This document shows, piece by piece, positions 26,660-34,804 of a stretch of DNA of 64,000 bases. The first letter of the stretch is position 1; every line of letters starts with the position of its first letter. Both the position numbers and the translations under genes were made by a program. The notes under the pieces were generated by a model, which did not search any database, had not been told where the DNA came from, and saw only the letters and a list, made by a program, of their open reading frames with translations. This DNA comes from Paraburkholderia ginsengisoli NBRC 100965 (lineage in GTDB: Bacteria > Pseudomonadota > Gammaproteobacteria > Burkholderiales > Burkholderiaceae). Location of the stretch: NCBI RefSeq assembly GCF_000739735.1, contig NZ_BBJF01000024.1, positions 1 through 64,000 of the forward strand. Direction: 5' to 3'.

Positions 26660-27424
26660 TCAGCCCCGGCCGACGAACGGCATCTTGCTCGCCATGATGG
26701 TCATGAACTGCACGTTCGCCGACAGCGGCAATCCGGCCATGTGCAGCACGGCATCGGCGACGTGCCGCACGTCCATCAGCGGTTCGATCGCGATTTCGCC
26801 GTTGGCTTGCCGCACGCCGCGCGCCATCCGCGCGGCCATTTCCGTTTCGGCATTGCCGATGTCGATCTGCCCGCACACGATGTCGTATGGCCGGCCGTCG
26901 AGCGATACCGCTTTCGTGAGGCCAGTGATAGCGTGCTTGGTGGCTGTGTAAGCGATGCTGTTCGGCCGCGGCGCATGCGCGGAAATCGAACCGTTGTTGA
27001 TAATGCGGCCGCCGCGCGGGCTCTGCGTTTTCATCAGGCCGAAGGCCGCCCGCGTGCACAGGAACACGCCGGTGAGATTTGTGTCGACCACGGAGCGCCA
27101 TTCGTCGATATCGAGTTGATCGATATCGACGGGCGAGCCGTTGCGGCCCGCGTTGTTGAACAGCACGTCGAGACGGCCGTGCCGCTCGCGGATCGTGTCG
27201 AACAGCGCGGCGACGCTGGCGGCATCGGTCACGTCGCACGCGACGGCCAGCGCGTCGCCGCTCAGGTGTTGCGCTTCCTGTGCAACGGCGTCGAGCGCTG
27301 CCTGGCGACGCCCGGCCAGTACCACGCTATAGCTGTGTTCCAGCAGTTTGAGCGCGCAAGCGCGTCCGATTCCGCTGCCTGCGCCAGTGATCAGCGCGAC
27401 TTTTTTCGTTGCTGCTTCGGTCAT
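26660..27424 (-). CDS. short-chain dehydrogenase/reductase
   Basis: 254-residue classical SDR. VALITGAGSGIGRACALKLLE is the cofactor loop (TGxxxGxG), NNAGRNG follows, and the catalytic Ser-Tyr-Lys is visible as INNGSISAHAPRPNSIAYTATKHAITG. An acidic or basic selector after beta2 (LAGRRQAALDA) suggests NADP(H). Start chosen by AGGGAGACGAAC. Substrate unknown. It lies upstream of the small oxidoreductase-like gene. Confidence 0.93.
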   Translation of the reverse strand: MTEAATKKVALITGAGSGIGRACALKLLEHSYSVVLAGRRQAALDAVAQEAQHLSGDALAVACDVTDAASVAALFDTIRERHGRLDVLFNNAGRNGSPVDIDQLDIDEWRSVVDTNLTGVFLCTRAAFGLMKTQSPRGGRIINNGSISAHAPRPNSIAYTATKHAITGLTKAVSLDGRPYDIVCGQIDIGNAETEMAARMARGVRQANGEIAIEPLMDVRHVADAVLHMAGLPLSANVQFMTIMASKMPFVGRG

Positions 27425-27631
27425 GTTCGTCTCCCTATGTCTGCCCGCGACCATACCACCACCAACACCTCAACGCGCACCGCGCCCGTCTTTCACACCC
27501 CTTTCATTTGCAACCATTCCTGACCGCTCACCCGCCGACACGCGCATCAATGGTATCTTTCGCGGCTGCGCGTGACGCGCGGGATTCACGGCCTTCCCGG
27601 ACGGAAGAAGGCAGACAGGAAGCACGCTTTG

Positions 27632-28492
27632 ATGAACCTATTCTCCACAACGACGCCGCATGGCGCCCAGTCCGCGCCGCCGCGCCGCTGGCCGCAAACC
27701 GGCTATCCCGCGATGCTCATCGCCACCGCTGCATGGCACGTCGCCGTGCTGGCCGGCTGGCTGCTCGCGCCCGCCGCGTGGCCCTGGTGGCTGGCCGCGA
27801 TCTTCGTGAACCACGCCATTTTCACGGTGACCGGATTGCTGCCGCGCACTTCGCTGCTGGGTCCGAACTGGACGCGCCTGCCCGCCGGTGCGCGCAACGC
27901 GGACGCGATCGCGCTGACCATCGACGACGGCCCCGACCCGCTCGTCACGCCGCAAGTGCTCGATCTGCTCGACGCACTCCACGTGCGCGCCACCTTCTTC
28001 TGCATCGGGGCGAACGTGCAGCGCTATCCGGCGCTCGCCCGCGAGATCGTCGCGCGAGGCCATGCGCTCGAAAATCATTCGCAGGTCCACGTGCACACGT
28101 TTTCGGTGACCTTGCCGGGCGCGCTCACGCGTGAGATCGACGCCGCGCAACGTACGCTCGAACAGGTGAGCGGCGAGCGGCCGATGTTCTTCCGTGCGCC
28201 CGCAGGCCTGCGCAATATCTTTCTCGAACCGGTGCTGCGCAAGCTCGACTTGCGGCTTGCGGCATGGACGCGGCGCGGCTACGACACGCGCGAGCGCGAT
28301 CCTGATGTAGTCGAGCGACGGTTGCTCGACGGCCTCGCGGCGCGCGACATTCTGCTGTTGCACGACGGCAATGCCGCGCTCACGGTCGACGGCGAGCCGC
28401 TGATTCTCGCGGTGCTGCCGCGTGTGATCGAAGCGGCTCGTCAGCGGCAGTTGCGCTTCGTTACGTTGCGGGAAGCGCGGATCGATTCGTGA
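27632..28492 (+). CDS. polysaccharide deacetylase (NodB homology) family protein
   Basis: 286 residues with one or two membrane helices at residues 25-75 (LIATAAWHVAVLAGWLLA, WWLAAIFVNHAIFTVTGLL). The NodB domain then follows: ALTIDDGPDPLVTPQ (about 94-108), ENHSQVHVHTF (metal ligands Asp and two His), FFRAPAGLRN and DILLLHDG. It should be anchored to the inner membrane and remove N-acetyl groups from, or hydrolyse, a cell-surface glycan. ATG chosen from a 20-codon longer frame by CAGGAAGC. The neighbour on the right is convergent. Confidence 0.88.
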   Translation: MNLFSTTTPHGAQSAPPRRWPQTGYPAMLIATAAWHVAVLAGWLLAPAAWPWWLAAIFVNHAIFTVTGLLPRTSLLGPNWTRLPAGARNADAIALTIDDGPDPLVTPQVLDLLDALHVRATFFCIGANVQRYPALAREIVARGHALENHSQVHVHTFSVTLPGALTREIDAAQRTLEQVSGERPMFFRAPAGLRNIFLEPVLRKLDLRLAAWTRRGYDTRERDPDVVERRLLDGLAARDILLLHDGNAALTVDGEPLILAVLPRVIEAARQRQLRFVTLREARIDS

Positions 28493-28539
28493 TGCAAGCG
28501 GGCGTCGATCACGAATCGCGATCCGCCGCCCACGCCCCC

Positions 28540-29952
28540 TCACACCCGAAAGTCCGCCGCCATATCCTCATCCGTCCGCGCGTGCAGTTCCCCACTCCTG
28601 CAAGCCTTCAGGAACACTTCATAATCGCGTTCGACCTGGTCCGCGTAGCTGGTCGCATAGCCGGTCAGCGCTTCCGCAAACTGATCGCCGCGGCCGATAT
28701 ACGCGCTGACCTCGATCGCCTGGCCGCTCGCCTTCGCATGCGCGCGCGCCATGATCCAGCCGCATAGCCGCGCATAGCCGTCCAGCAGATCGTTGTCGAA
28801 CAGCTCGATGTTCGCGGACAGCTTCATGTCGCGCAGTTGGCGAAAATAGAACTGCCGCCCAAGCGGACCCGTCGCCCAGCCGAGGAAGATGTCGCTCGTG
28901 GCCTGCAGCATGCGCTGCCCCTGCACGACACGTTCGCCTTCGTGCGCGAACGGCGGCGACTTGTGAAAGCGCGCGATCACCGACGGCCGCGCTTCCTTGA
29001 GTTGCACGAACAGCGGCTTGCCCATGTGATCGACCAGCAGCACCACCATGCAACGCGTGCCGACGCTGCCGACGCCCACCACTTTGAACACGATGTCCTG
29101 CACGGTGAAATGATCGAGCAGTTCACGCCGATCATGCGACATCGTCTTCAGGTACTCGCCCCACATGCGTTCGAGCAGCTTGCGCCAGTTGGCGCCGCGG
29201 TACATCTCGGTTTCTTCCGGCGTGAACAGCGTGTTCGCGCCGAGCACGTGAAAGAGCGCCGGCGGTGCATCGCGAATGGTCCAGTGCTCGCCGTCGTGCA
29301 CGGCCATTTTTTCCAGCAGGCTCTCGTGCGTCCGGCTCGCCGCCTTCTCCATGCCGCGCCGCACGGTACGCCGGCGCTCGGGCGTCAGCGCGGTTTCGGC
29401 CATGCGGTCGAACGTGATGCGGTCGTACCAGAGTTCGAGCGCACCGCATTGCGCGTACTGCGCCATGCGATCCCGATACTCGCGCACCGCCGTCATCACC
29501 AGGCTTTCAGCGGTGCCGCGACTCAGGCGCATATGGCGCGCGGCCACCACGAGGCTCGCGGTCAGGCGCTTCAGATCCCATTCGAATGGACCGACCGACA
29601 CTTCGTCGAAGTCGTTCAGATCGAACACGAGTTGCCGCTCGGGCGTCGCGAAGCCGCCGAAGTTCATCAGGTGGCCGTCGCCGCAGATCGGCATGGTCAG
29701 GCCGCTGTCGTGAACCTTGCTGAGATCGTGAGCCTGCAGGATCGCGGTGCCGCGAAAAAACGTGAACGGTGACGCAGCCATGCGCCCATAGCGCAGAGGC
29801 ACGAGATTCTCGACCCGGCCCTCGCTGCTTTGCTTCAGCAGTTCAATCGGGTTGCGATGCAGTTCGCCTACCGCGCGATGGCTCGAACGCTTCGAATGTT
29901 CACGGGCGGCACGGCCACGGGCCTCCCGTTCGGCGATGGTGCTGGCTTTCAT
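28540..29952 (-). CDS. DUF2252 protein, kinase-like fold
   Basis: 470 residues, full length for DUF2252. ICGDGHLMNFGGF (about 90-101) followed by LVFDLNDFDE (about 109-116) resembles the HGDxHxxN and D-x-D pair of aminoglycoside-phosphotransferase-type kinases. MVVLLVDHMGKPLFVQLKEA is another core strand pair. Function is not established. A GGAGAAGAGC site precedes the ATG. Transcribed alone. Confidence 0.9.
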   Translation of the reverse strand: MKASTIAEREARGRAAREHSKRSSHRAVGELHRNPIELLKQSSEGRVENLVPLRYGRMAASPFTFFRGTAILQAHDLSKVHDSGLTMPICGDGHLMNFGGFATPERQLVFDLNDFDEVSVGPFEWDLKRLTASLVVAARHMRLSRGTAESLVMTAVREYRDRMAQYAQCGALELWYDRITFDRMAETALTPERRRTVRRGMEKAASRTHESLLEKMAVHDGEHWTIRDAPPALFHVLGANTLFTPEETEMYRGANWRKLLERMWGEYLKTMSHDRRELLDHFTVQDIVFKVVGVGSVGTRCMVVLLVDHMGKPLFVQLKEARPSVIARFHKSPPFAHEGERVVQGQRMLQATSDIFLGWATGPLGRQFYFRQLRDMKLSANIELFDNDLLDGYARLCGWIMARAHAKASGQAIEVSAYIGRGDQFAEALTGYATSYADQVERDYEVFLKACRSGELHARTDEDMAADFRV

Positions 29953-30430
29953 GCTCTTCTCCGTTTCTGGCGAGTCTTGACTGGCGATTCCAGAGACTGC
30001 TTTTTACTGGCACGGCAAAGCGGAACATCAAGGGACGCGAGGCGTCGTCGATCGGTGTCCTGCGCGGACATCGCGCCGAACTTCGCATCGCGATCATAAC
30101 GGCTCACGACAGGCGATCGGTAAAAATGTTGCCCTCGCCATTTCCCGCATGGACCACCGCATTCGATTCGGGTTACTACCCGCCGTGGGCGACGATCGGG
30201 GTCACCGTGATGGCTGCATCGATCACACAACGGGCGGGCAAAATTACCGGGGCGCACTCACCAAACTAACTATCTGGTGAATTTCTTATGTTTGATCGAT
30301 CCCTGCACTTCAGCTACCGCGAATCCAGCCGTTTACCCATTCATACAGAACTTTTATGACGCACGAATAGCCCTTGAAATAGGGCACGTTCTGAACGGAC
30401 GCGCGTCGCGCAAGAAAAACGGGAGAGAGT
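29953..30430. other. divergent intergenic region upstream of motA
   Basis: 478-bp gap without a convincing gene. It should carry the DUF2252 and motA promoters. Short open frames on both strands lack family resemblance. I found no clear sigma-28 promoter (TAAA-N15-GCCGATAA). Confidence 0.5.
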
Positions 30431-31300
30431 ATGTTTGTCGCAATCGGCTGGGTCGTAGTCATCGCTTCCGTGATCGGGAGCTTCATCGGTGTGGGGGGCC
30501 ATTTGCCGGCCCTCGTTCAGCCGTTCGAACTACTGTGTATTTTCGGTGCGGCGATCGGCGCGTTCGTCGTCAGCAATCCGACTTCGACGTTGAAGAAAAC
30601 CCTCAAGGCGATTCCGTCGTGCTTCAAGAGCGGCGGCTACACGAAGGAAAAATATCTCGAACTGATCGCGCTACTCTACGAGTTGCTGCAGAAGGCGCGC
30701 AAGGAAGGGATGATGTCGCTCGAGTCCGACGTCGCCGCACCCGAGGAAAGCGTGATTTTCCAGAAGTACTCGCACGTTCTGAAGGATCACCATCTGCTCG
30801 ATTTCATCGTCGACTACTTGCGCATGATGTCGGGCGGCAATGTCAACGTGCTGGAAGTGCAGGACCTGATGGACGAGGAACTCGCGACGCACCACGCGGA
30901 AGCGTCGGTTGCCGCCAACGCGATCCAGAAGATGGCCGACGGCCTGCCCGCGTTCGGCATCGTCGCGGCGGTGATGGGCGTGGTGCACACGATGGGTTCG
31001 GTCGGCGCGCCGCCCGCCGTGCTCGGCGAGATGATCGCCGGCGCGCTGGTCGGCACCTTCCTTGGCATTCTGCTCGCGTACGGCTTCATCGGCCCGGTGG
31101 CGGATCTGCTCAACGCCAAGGGCCGCGCCGAAGCCAAACCGTATCAGTGCGTGAAGGCCGTGCTGCTCGCGTCGCTGTCCGGCTACGCGCCGCCGATCGC
31201 CGTCGAGTTCGGTCGCAAGGTGCTCTTCACCGCCGACCGTCCGAGCTTCCAGGAACTCGACGACGCCGTGCGCGCCACCAGAATGCCGAAGTCGGCCTGA
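30431..31300 (+). CDS. motA: flagellar motor stator protein MotA
   Basis: 289-residue inner-membrane stator subunit with four helices. The N-terminus MFVAIGWVVVIASVIGSFIG is typical. The cytoplasmic loop carries the rotor-interacting charged residues, and ADGLPAFGIVAAVMGVVHTM is the conserved third-helix motif, followed by LVGTFLGILLAYGFIGP. It pairs with MotB to form the proton channel. GGGAGAGAGT lies before the ATG and motB follows after 11 bp. No flagellar or chemotaxis gene follows motB. Confidence 0.95.
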   Translation: MFVAIGWVVVIASVIGSFIGVGGHLPALVQPFELLCIFGAAIGAFVVSNPTSTLKKTLKAIPSCFKSGGYTKEKYLELIALLYELLQKARKEGMMSLESDVAAPEESVIFQKYSHVLKDHHLLDFIVDYLRMMSGGNVNVLEVQDLMDEELATHHAEASVAANAIQKMADGLPAFGIVAAVMGVVHTMGSVGAPPAVLGEMIAGALVGTFLGILLAYGFIGPVADLLNAKGRAEAKPYQCVKAVLLASLSGYAPPIAVEFGRKVLFTADRPSFQELDDAVRATRMPKSA

Positions 31301-31311
31301 CGCGGAGCGGC

Positions 31312-32304
31312 ATGATGAGCGAAAGAAGATCGCGCGCGTCACAGGACGAGACGCCGCCCGCACCCATGATCGTGCGCCGCTCGAAGAAAGGCGACGATCA
31401 TGGCGGCCATCACGGCGGCGCATGGAAAATCGCGTACGCCGATTTCGTCACCGCGATGATGGCGTTCTTCCTGTTGATGTGGCTGCTCGGCTCGACATCA
31501 AAATACGACAAGCAGGGCATCGAGGATTACTTCAACACGCCGCTGTCGAGCCTGCTCGGCGGCAACGAGGGCACGGCCGCCGCGCGACCGAGCGTCGTGC
31601 AAGGCGGCGGCCGCGACATCTCCGATACGCGGCCCGGCGTCGGCACGAGGAGCCAGGCCGAACCGACGCCGCCGCGTGCCGCGACGCCCGCCGTCACGCC
31701 CGCGGACGCGGAGCGTTTGCAGCAGTTGAAGGCGAAGCTCACCGCGCTGATCGAGCAGAGTCCCGCGTTGAAGGCATTCAAGGATCAGATCCGCATCTCG
31801 ATCACGAACGAAGGACTGCGTATCGAGATCGTCGATTCGCAGAACCGGCCGATGTTCGCCTCCGGCAGTCCAAAGCTGCAACCCTACGCGGTGACGATCC
31901 TCACGCAGATCGGCGCGGCGCTGAACGACGTCGAGAATCGCATTTCGATTGCGGGCCATACGGATGCGGTGCCGTACACGGCCGGCCCCGAAGGCTATTC
32001 GAACTGGGAGTTGTCGTCCGAACGCGCGAACGCGGCGCGCCGCGCGCTGGTGGCGGGCGGAATGCATGGCGAAAAACTGCTGCAGGTGCGCGGTCTCGCG
32101 GACGTGTTGCCGCTCAACAGCCACGTCGCCGACGAGCCGACCAATCGGCGCATCAGTATTCTCGTACTGAACAAGGCCGCGGAGCAGGCGTTCTTCCACG
32201 ATGGCGGCCGAACCACGCTCGACGAAAATGCGCCCGCGAGTTCCGCTATCCCCAACGTGATCGGACACTTGCGGCCGGTGAGCAAGTCGCGCGGCGCGTC
32301 ATAG
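31312..32304 (+). CDS. motB: flagellar motor stator protein MotB
   Basis: 330 residues. After a basic N-terminus rich in His/Gly (KKGDDHGGHHGGAWK) the single helix AYADFVTAMMAFFLLMWLL carries the proton-binding Asp. A Pro/Ala linker and an OmpA-type peptidoglycan domain follow at about residues 185-300 (ISIAGHTDAVPYTAGP, NWELSSERANAARRAL, NRRISILVLNK). It anchors the stator to the wall. The ATG at 31312 has CGGAGCGG upstream; a second ATG follows at once. Translational coupling to motA is likely. Confidence 0.95.
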   Translation: MMSERRSRASQDETPPAPMIVRRSKKGDDHGGHHGGAWKIAYADFVTAMMAFFLLMWLLGSTSKYDKQGIEDYFNTPLSSLLGGNEGTAAARPSVVQGGGRDISDTRPGVGTRSQAEPTPPRAATPAVTPADAERLQQLKAKLTALIEQSPALKAFKDQIRISITNEGLRIEIVDSQNRPMFASGSPKLQPYAVTILTQIGAALNDVENRISIAGHTDAVPYTAGPEGYSNWELSSERANAARRALVAGGMHGEKLLQVRGLADVLPLNSHVADEPTNRRISILVLNKAAEQAFFHDGGRTTLDENAPASSAIPNVIGHLRPVSKSRGAS

Positions 32305-32354
32305 TTTTTTCTGCGCCACTGCAAGGCGCAAAGTGTGTGGTTAAAATCGTGCGC

Positions 32355-33038
32355 ATGCGCCCTATCCCTTCCCAGCAGCACGAACCCGAGCTGCCGCTGC
32401 ATACGCCCAGCGTTTCGTCGGTGACGTTGGCGGCGACGATCGCCGTGATCAGTTGGCTCGCACTCGTCGCGCAAGCCAATGTCACGATCGATCGCACGCT
32501 CGCGCGCGGGCTGACCGTGCTCGACGGCCTGGCCCGCATGAGCAGCTATCTCACCAATCTGACCGTGCTGGCCTGCGCGATCTGTTTCACGTGCGTGGCG
32601 CTGCGCAAACATCGCTCGCCGCTTGTGCGGTTTTTCCGGCAGCCCACCGTCGTGACGGCGGTGGTTGTGTACATGGTGTTCGTCGGGATCGCGTATAACC
32701 TGCTGTTGCGCGGCTGGTGGTCGCCCGCGCCGCTCAGGCGGGTGCTCACCGAATCGCTGCACAGTGTGCTGCCGATGCTGGCCGCGCTCTACTGGGTGCT
32801 GTTCGTGCCGCGTTTTCATGTGAGCTTGCGCCACTGTCTGCTGTGGCTGATCTATCCGTTGACGTATCTCGGCGTCACGTTCTGGCGCGGCAGTCTGTCG
32901 GACTTCTATCCCTACCCTTTCATCAATGTCGACGAACTCGGCGTCAGGCATGTGATGGTCAATGCCGCGCTGCTGTTCGGCGGCTTTCTGATGTTGATGG
33001 CGGTGTTCGTCGGCATCAATTTCCGGCGCCGGCGCTGA
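32355..33038 (+). CDS. Pr6Pr-family membrane protein
   Basis: 227-residue integral membrane protein with six hydrophobic segments. Family-typical pieces are ARGLTVLDGLARMSSYLTNLT, VVYMVFVGIAYNLLLRGWW and YPLTYLGVTFWRGSLSDFYPYPFINVDELG, then a C-terminal Arg cluster. This matches the Pr6Pr/FAR-17a-like bacterial membrane group of unknown role. It begins 50 bp after motB in the same direction but has no obvious motility function. Confidence 0.85.
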   Translation: MRPIPSQQHEPELPLHTPSVSSVTLAATIAVISWLALVAQANVTIDRTLARGLTVLDGLARMSSYLTNLTVLACAICFTCVALRKHRSPLVRFFRQPTVVTAVVVYMVFVGIAYNLLLRGWWSPAPLRRVLTESLHSVLPMLAALYWVLFVPRFHVSLRHCLLWLIYPLTYLGVTFWRGSLSDFYPYPFINVDELGVRHVMVNAALLFGGFLMLMAVFVGINFRRRR

Positions 33039-33206
33039 CGCTTCCGTCCCGCTCCCTGTTCGTTTTCAGTGCGGGCGCGCTTTTTGCGCGCTGTGTGGTG
33101 GACGCAAGCTGCTCGCGACTCGGGGCGGCCTGCGCGACCCTTGTGTGTGACGGCGTTGCAAACGCGCCGCGCTCGCACGTAAATATGACAACGGGAGCAC
33201 ATTCGT

Positions 33207-33482
33207 ATGGACACCAATTCAGCAGAAGGCGCAGTCAAGGAAGTGGCGGGTAAGGTTCAGGGTGCGGTCGGCGATGTTCTCGGCGATACCGGCACGCAAC
33301 TGGCCGGCAAAGCCAAGGAACTGAGCGGCAAGGCTCAGCAACTGTGCGCGAGCACGACCAGTCTGGTTCGCGACACCACGGCCGAAAGCCCCTTCACCAC
33401 CATTGCGGTGGTCGCTCTTGCCGGGTTTGTCGCCGGTGCGATCTGGTCGCATGGCGCGGCGGGTCGCGACTATCGCCGGTAG
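33207..33482 (+). CDS. CsbD-like stress protein with C-terminal membrane helix
   Basis: 91 residues. The N-terminal half is a CsbD-type repeat (EGAVKEVAGKVQGAVGDVLG, then AGKAKELSGKAQQLC), and the C-terminal half is a single helix ending GFVAGAIWSHGAAGRDYRR. That end resembles the membrane anchors of YqjD/ElaB (DUF883) proteins. It probably acts as a small membrane-attached stress protein. GGGAGCACATTCGT precedes the ATG. It is monocistronic. Confidence 0.88.
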   Translation: MDTNSAEGAVKEVAGKVQGAVGDVLGDTGTQLAGKAKELSGKAQQLCASTTSLVRDTTAESPFTTIAVVALAGFVAGAIWSHGAAGRDYRR

Positions 33483-33570
33483 TCGATAAGCGTGGCAGGT
33501 TGGTTGACGGGCGATCCGCTGGCCGGGGTCGCCCGGTTCGCGTTACCACGCGACCACGCGTCGTCACTCA

Positions 33571-34380
33571 CTACCCGTTCTTCTTTTTCCGTCCCGCACC
33601 CATCTCCAGTTCCACCCATGTCGGCGCGTGATCGCTCGCATGCGGTTCGCCGCGCACCCAGCGGTCGACGCCCGCATCGCGCAAACGCGGCGCGAGGTCG
33701 GCGCTCAACAGCAGGTGGTCGATCCTCAAGCCCGAGTTCGTCTCCCAGTGACGGCGGAAGTAGTCCCAAAACGTGTAAACCCGTTCGTCGCCGAAATGCG
33801 TTCGCAGCGCATCGGTCCAGCCTTGCGCCAGCAGGCGCCGATAACGCTCGCGGCTCTCCGGCTGCAACAGCGCGTCCTTCAGCCACGAACGGGGGTTATA
33901 GATATCCTCGTCGGTGGGCACGACGTTGAAGTCGCCCGCGAGCACCACGGGATGACCGCTCCTGAAGAGCTTCGCCGCATGCGCGAGCAGATGATCGAAC
34001 CATGCGAGCTTGTAGTCGAACTTGGGCCCCGGCTGCGGATTGCCGTTCGGCAGATAGAGACAGGCGACCAGCACGCCGCCGACTGCCGCTTCCAGATAAC
34101 GGCTATGCGTGTCGTCCTCGAAACCAGGCAAACCCCTACGGCTCTCCAGCGGCGCCTCGCCCTTCGACAGAATCGCCACGCCGTTCCACGCGCTCTGGCC
34201 TTGCCAGATGGCGCCGTAACCCGCATCGCGTAACTGCTCGACGGGAAACGCGCTGTCCACCGCCTTGAGTTCCTGCAGGCACACGATGTCGGGCGCTTCG
34301 CGCTCCAGCCATTGCAGCAGCGCCGGCAAGCGCGACCGGATGCCGTTGATGTTGAACGTCGCAATTCGAAGCTTCGCCAC
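33571..34380 (-). CDS. xthA: exodeoxyribonuclease III
   Basis: 269-residue Mg-dependent AP endonuclease/3'-5' exonuclease. MAKLRIATFNINGIRSRLPAL, VCLQELKAVDSAFP (metal Glu), AGDFNVVPTDEDIYNP, TFWDYFRRHWETNSGLRIDHLL and SDHAPTWVEL (catalytic Asp-His) are all in place. CAGGGAGAGCGGACC precedes the ATG. The family copy count in the genome is not visible here. Confidence 0.96.
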   Translation of the reverse strand: MAKLRIATFNINGIRSRLPALLQWLEREAPDIVCLQELKAVDSAFPVEQLRDAGYGAIWQGQSAWNGVAILSKGEAPLESRRGLPGFEDDTHSRYLEAAVGGVLVACLYLPNGNPQPGPKFDYKLAWFDHLLAHAAKLFRSGHPVVLAGDFNVVPTDEDIYNPRSWLKDALLQPESRERYRRLLAQGWTDALRTHFGDERVYTFWDYFRRHWETNSGLRIDHLLLSADLAPRLRDAGVDRWVRGEPHASDHAPTWVELEMGAGRKKKNG

Positions 34381-34425
34381 GGTCCGCTCTCCCTGGGTCG
34401 GTTCTGGTCGGGCCTCTTCTCCCTG

Positions 34426-34653
34426 TCACGCGCTTCGTTCCGCTGCGCCATCGCACCATTCGATCGCCCACGACCTCGCGCACGCAATGGCGTCGGCTTC
34501 GTTCGCGAACGAATCGATGTCGCCCGAATCGTGCGATTGAAAATGCTCGTGTTTTTGCGGCACGCGCGTGATTTTCGCTCTCGCGTAGTAGACGCCCTCG
34601 TCCGCATGGCGTGCGCGGCAATCGATGTGGAAATGCCTGTAATCGAACTGCAT
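34426..34653 (-). CDS. small conserved hypothetical protein, 75 residues
   Basis: Short soluble protein starting MQFDYRHFHIDCRARHADEG and continuing with VYYARAKITRV and DSFANEADAIACARSWAIEWCDG. The pattern is an antiparallel beta-sheet followed by a helix. CACAGGAGAGTCC precedes the ATG. It lies just upstream of, and in the same direction as, xthA. I do not know its function. Confidence 0.7.
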   Translation of the reverse strand: MQFDYRHFHIDCRARHADEGVYYARAKITRVPQKHEHFQSHDSGDIDSFANEADAIACARSWAIEWCDGAAERSA

Positions 34654-34804
34654 GGACTCTCCTGTGAGCGCGCTTCATCCAGTCAACGGTAGCATCGGCT
34701 GTACCTGGCCGGAGGCAACAAAGCCCGGCATAACGCGCGGGCGCAGCGGCGCGCATGCCTGCCCAGGTTCAGCAGCCATACGCGCCCGCCACCGCTCCCT
34801 CCGC

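Noticed and set aside
30141..30430. Sigma-28 flagellar promoter before motA
   Set aside because: No TAAA-N15-GCCGATAA match could be found by eye.
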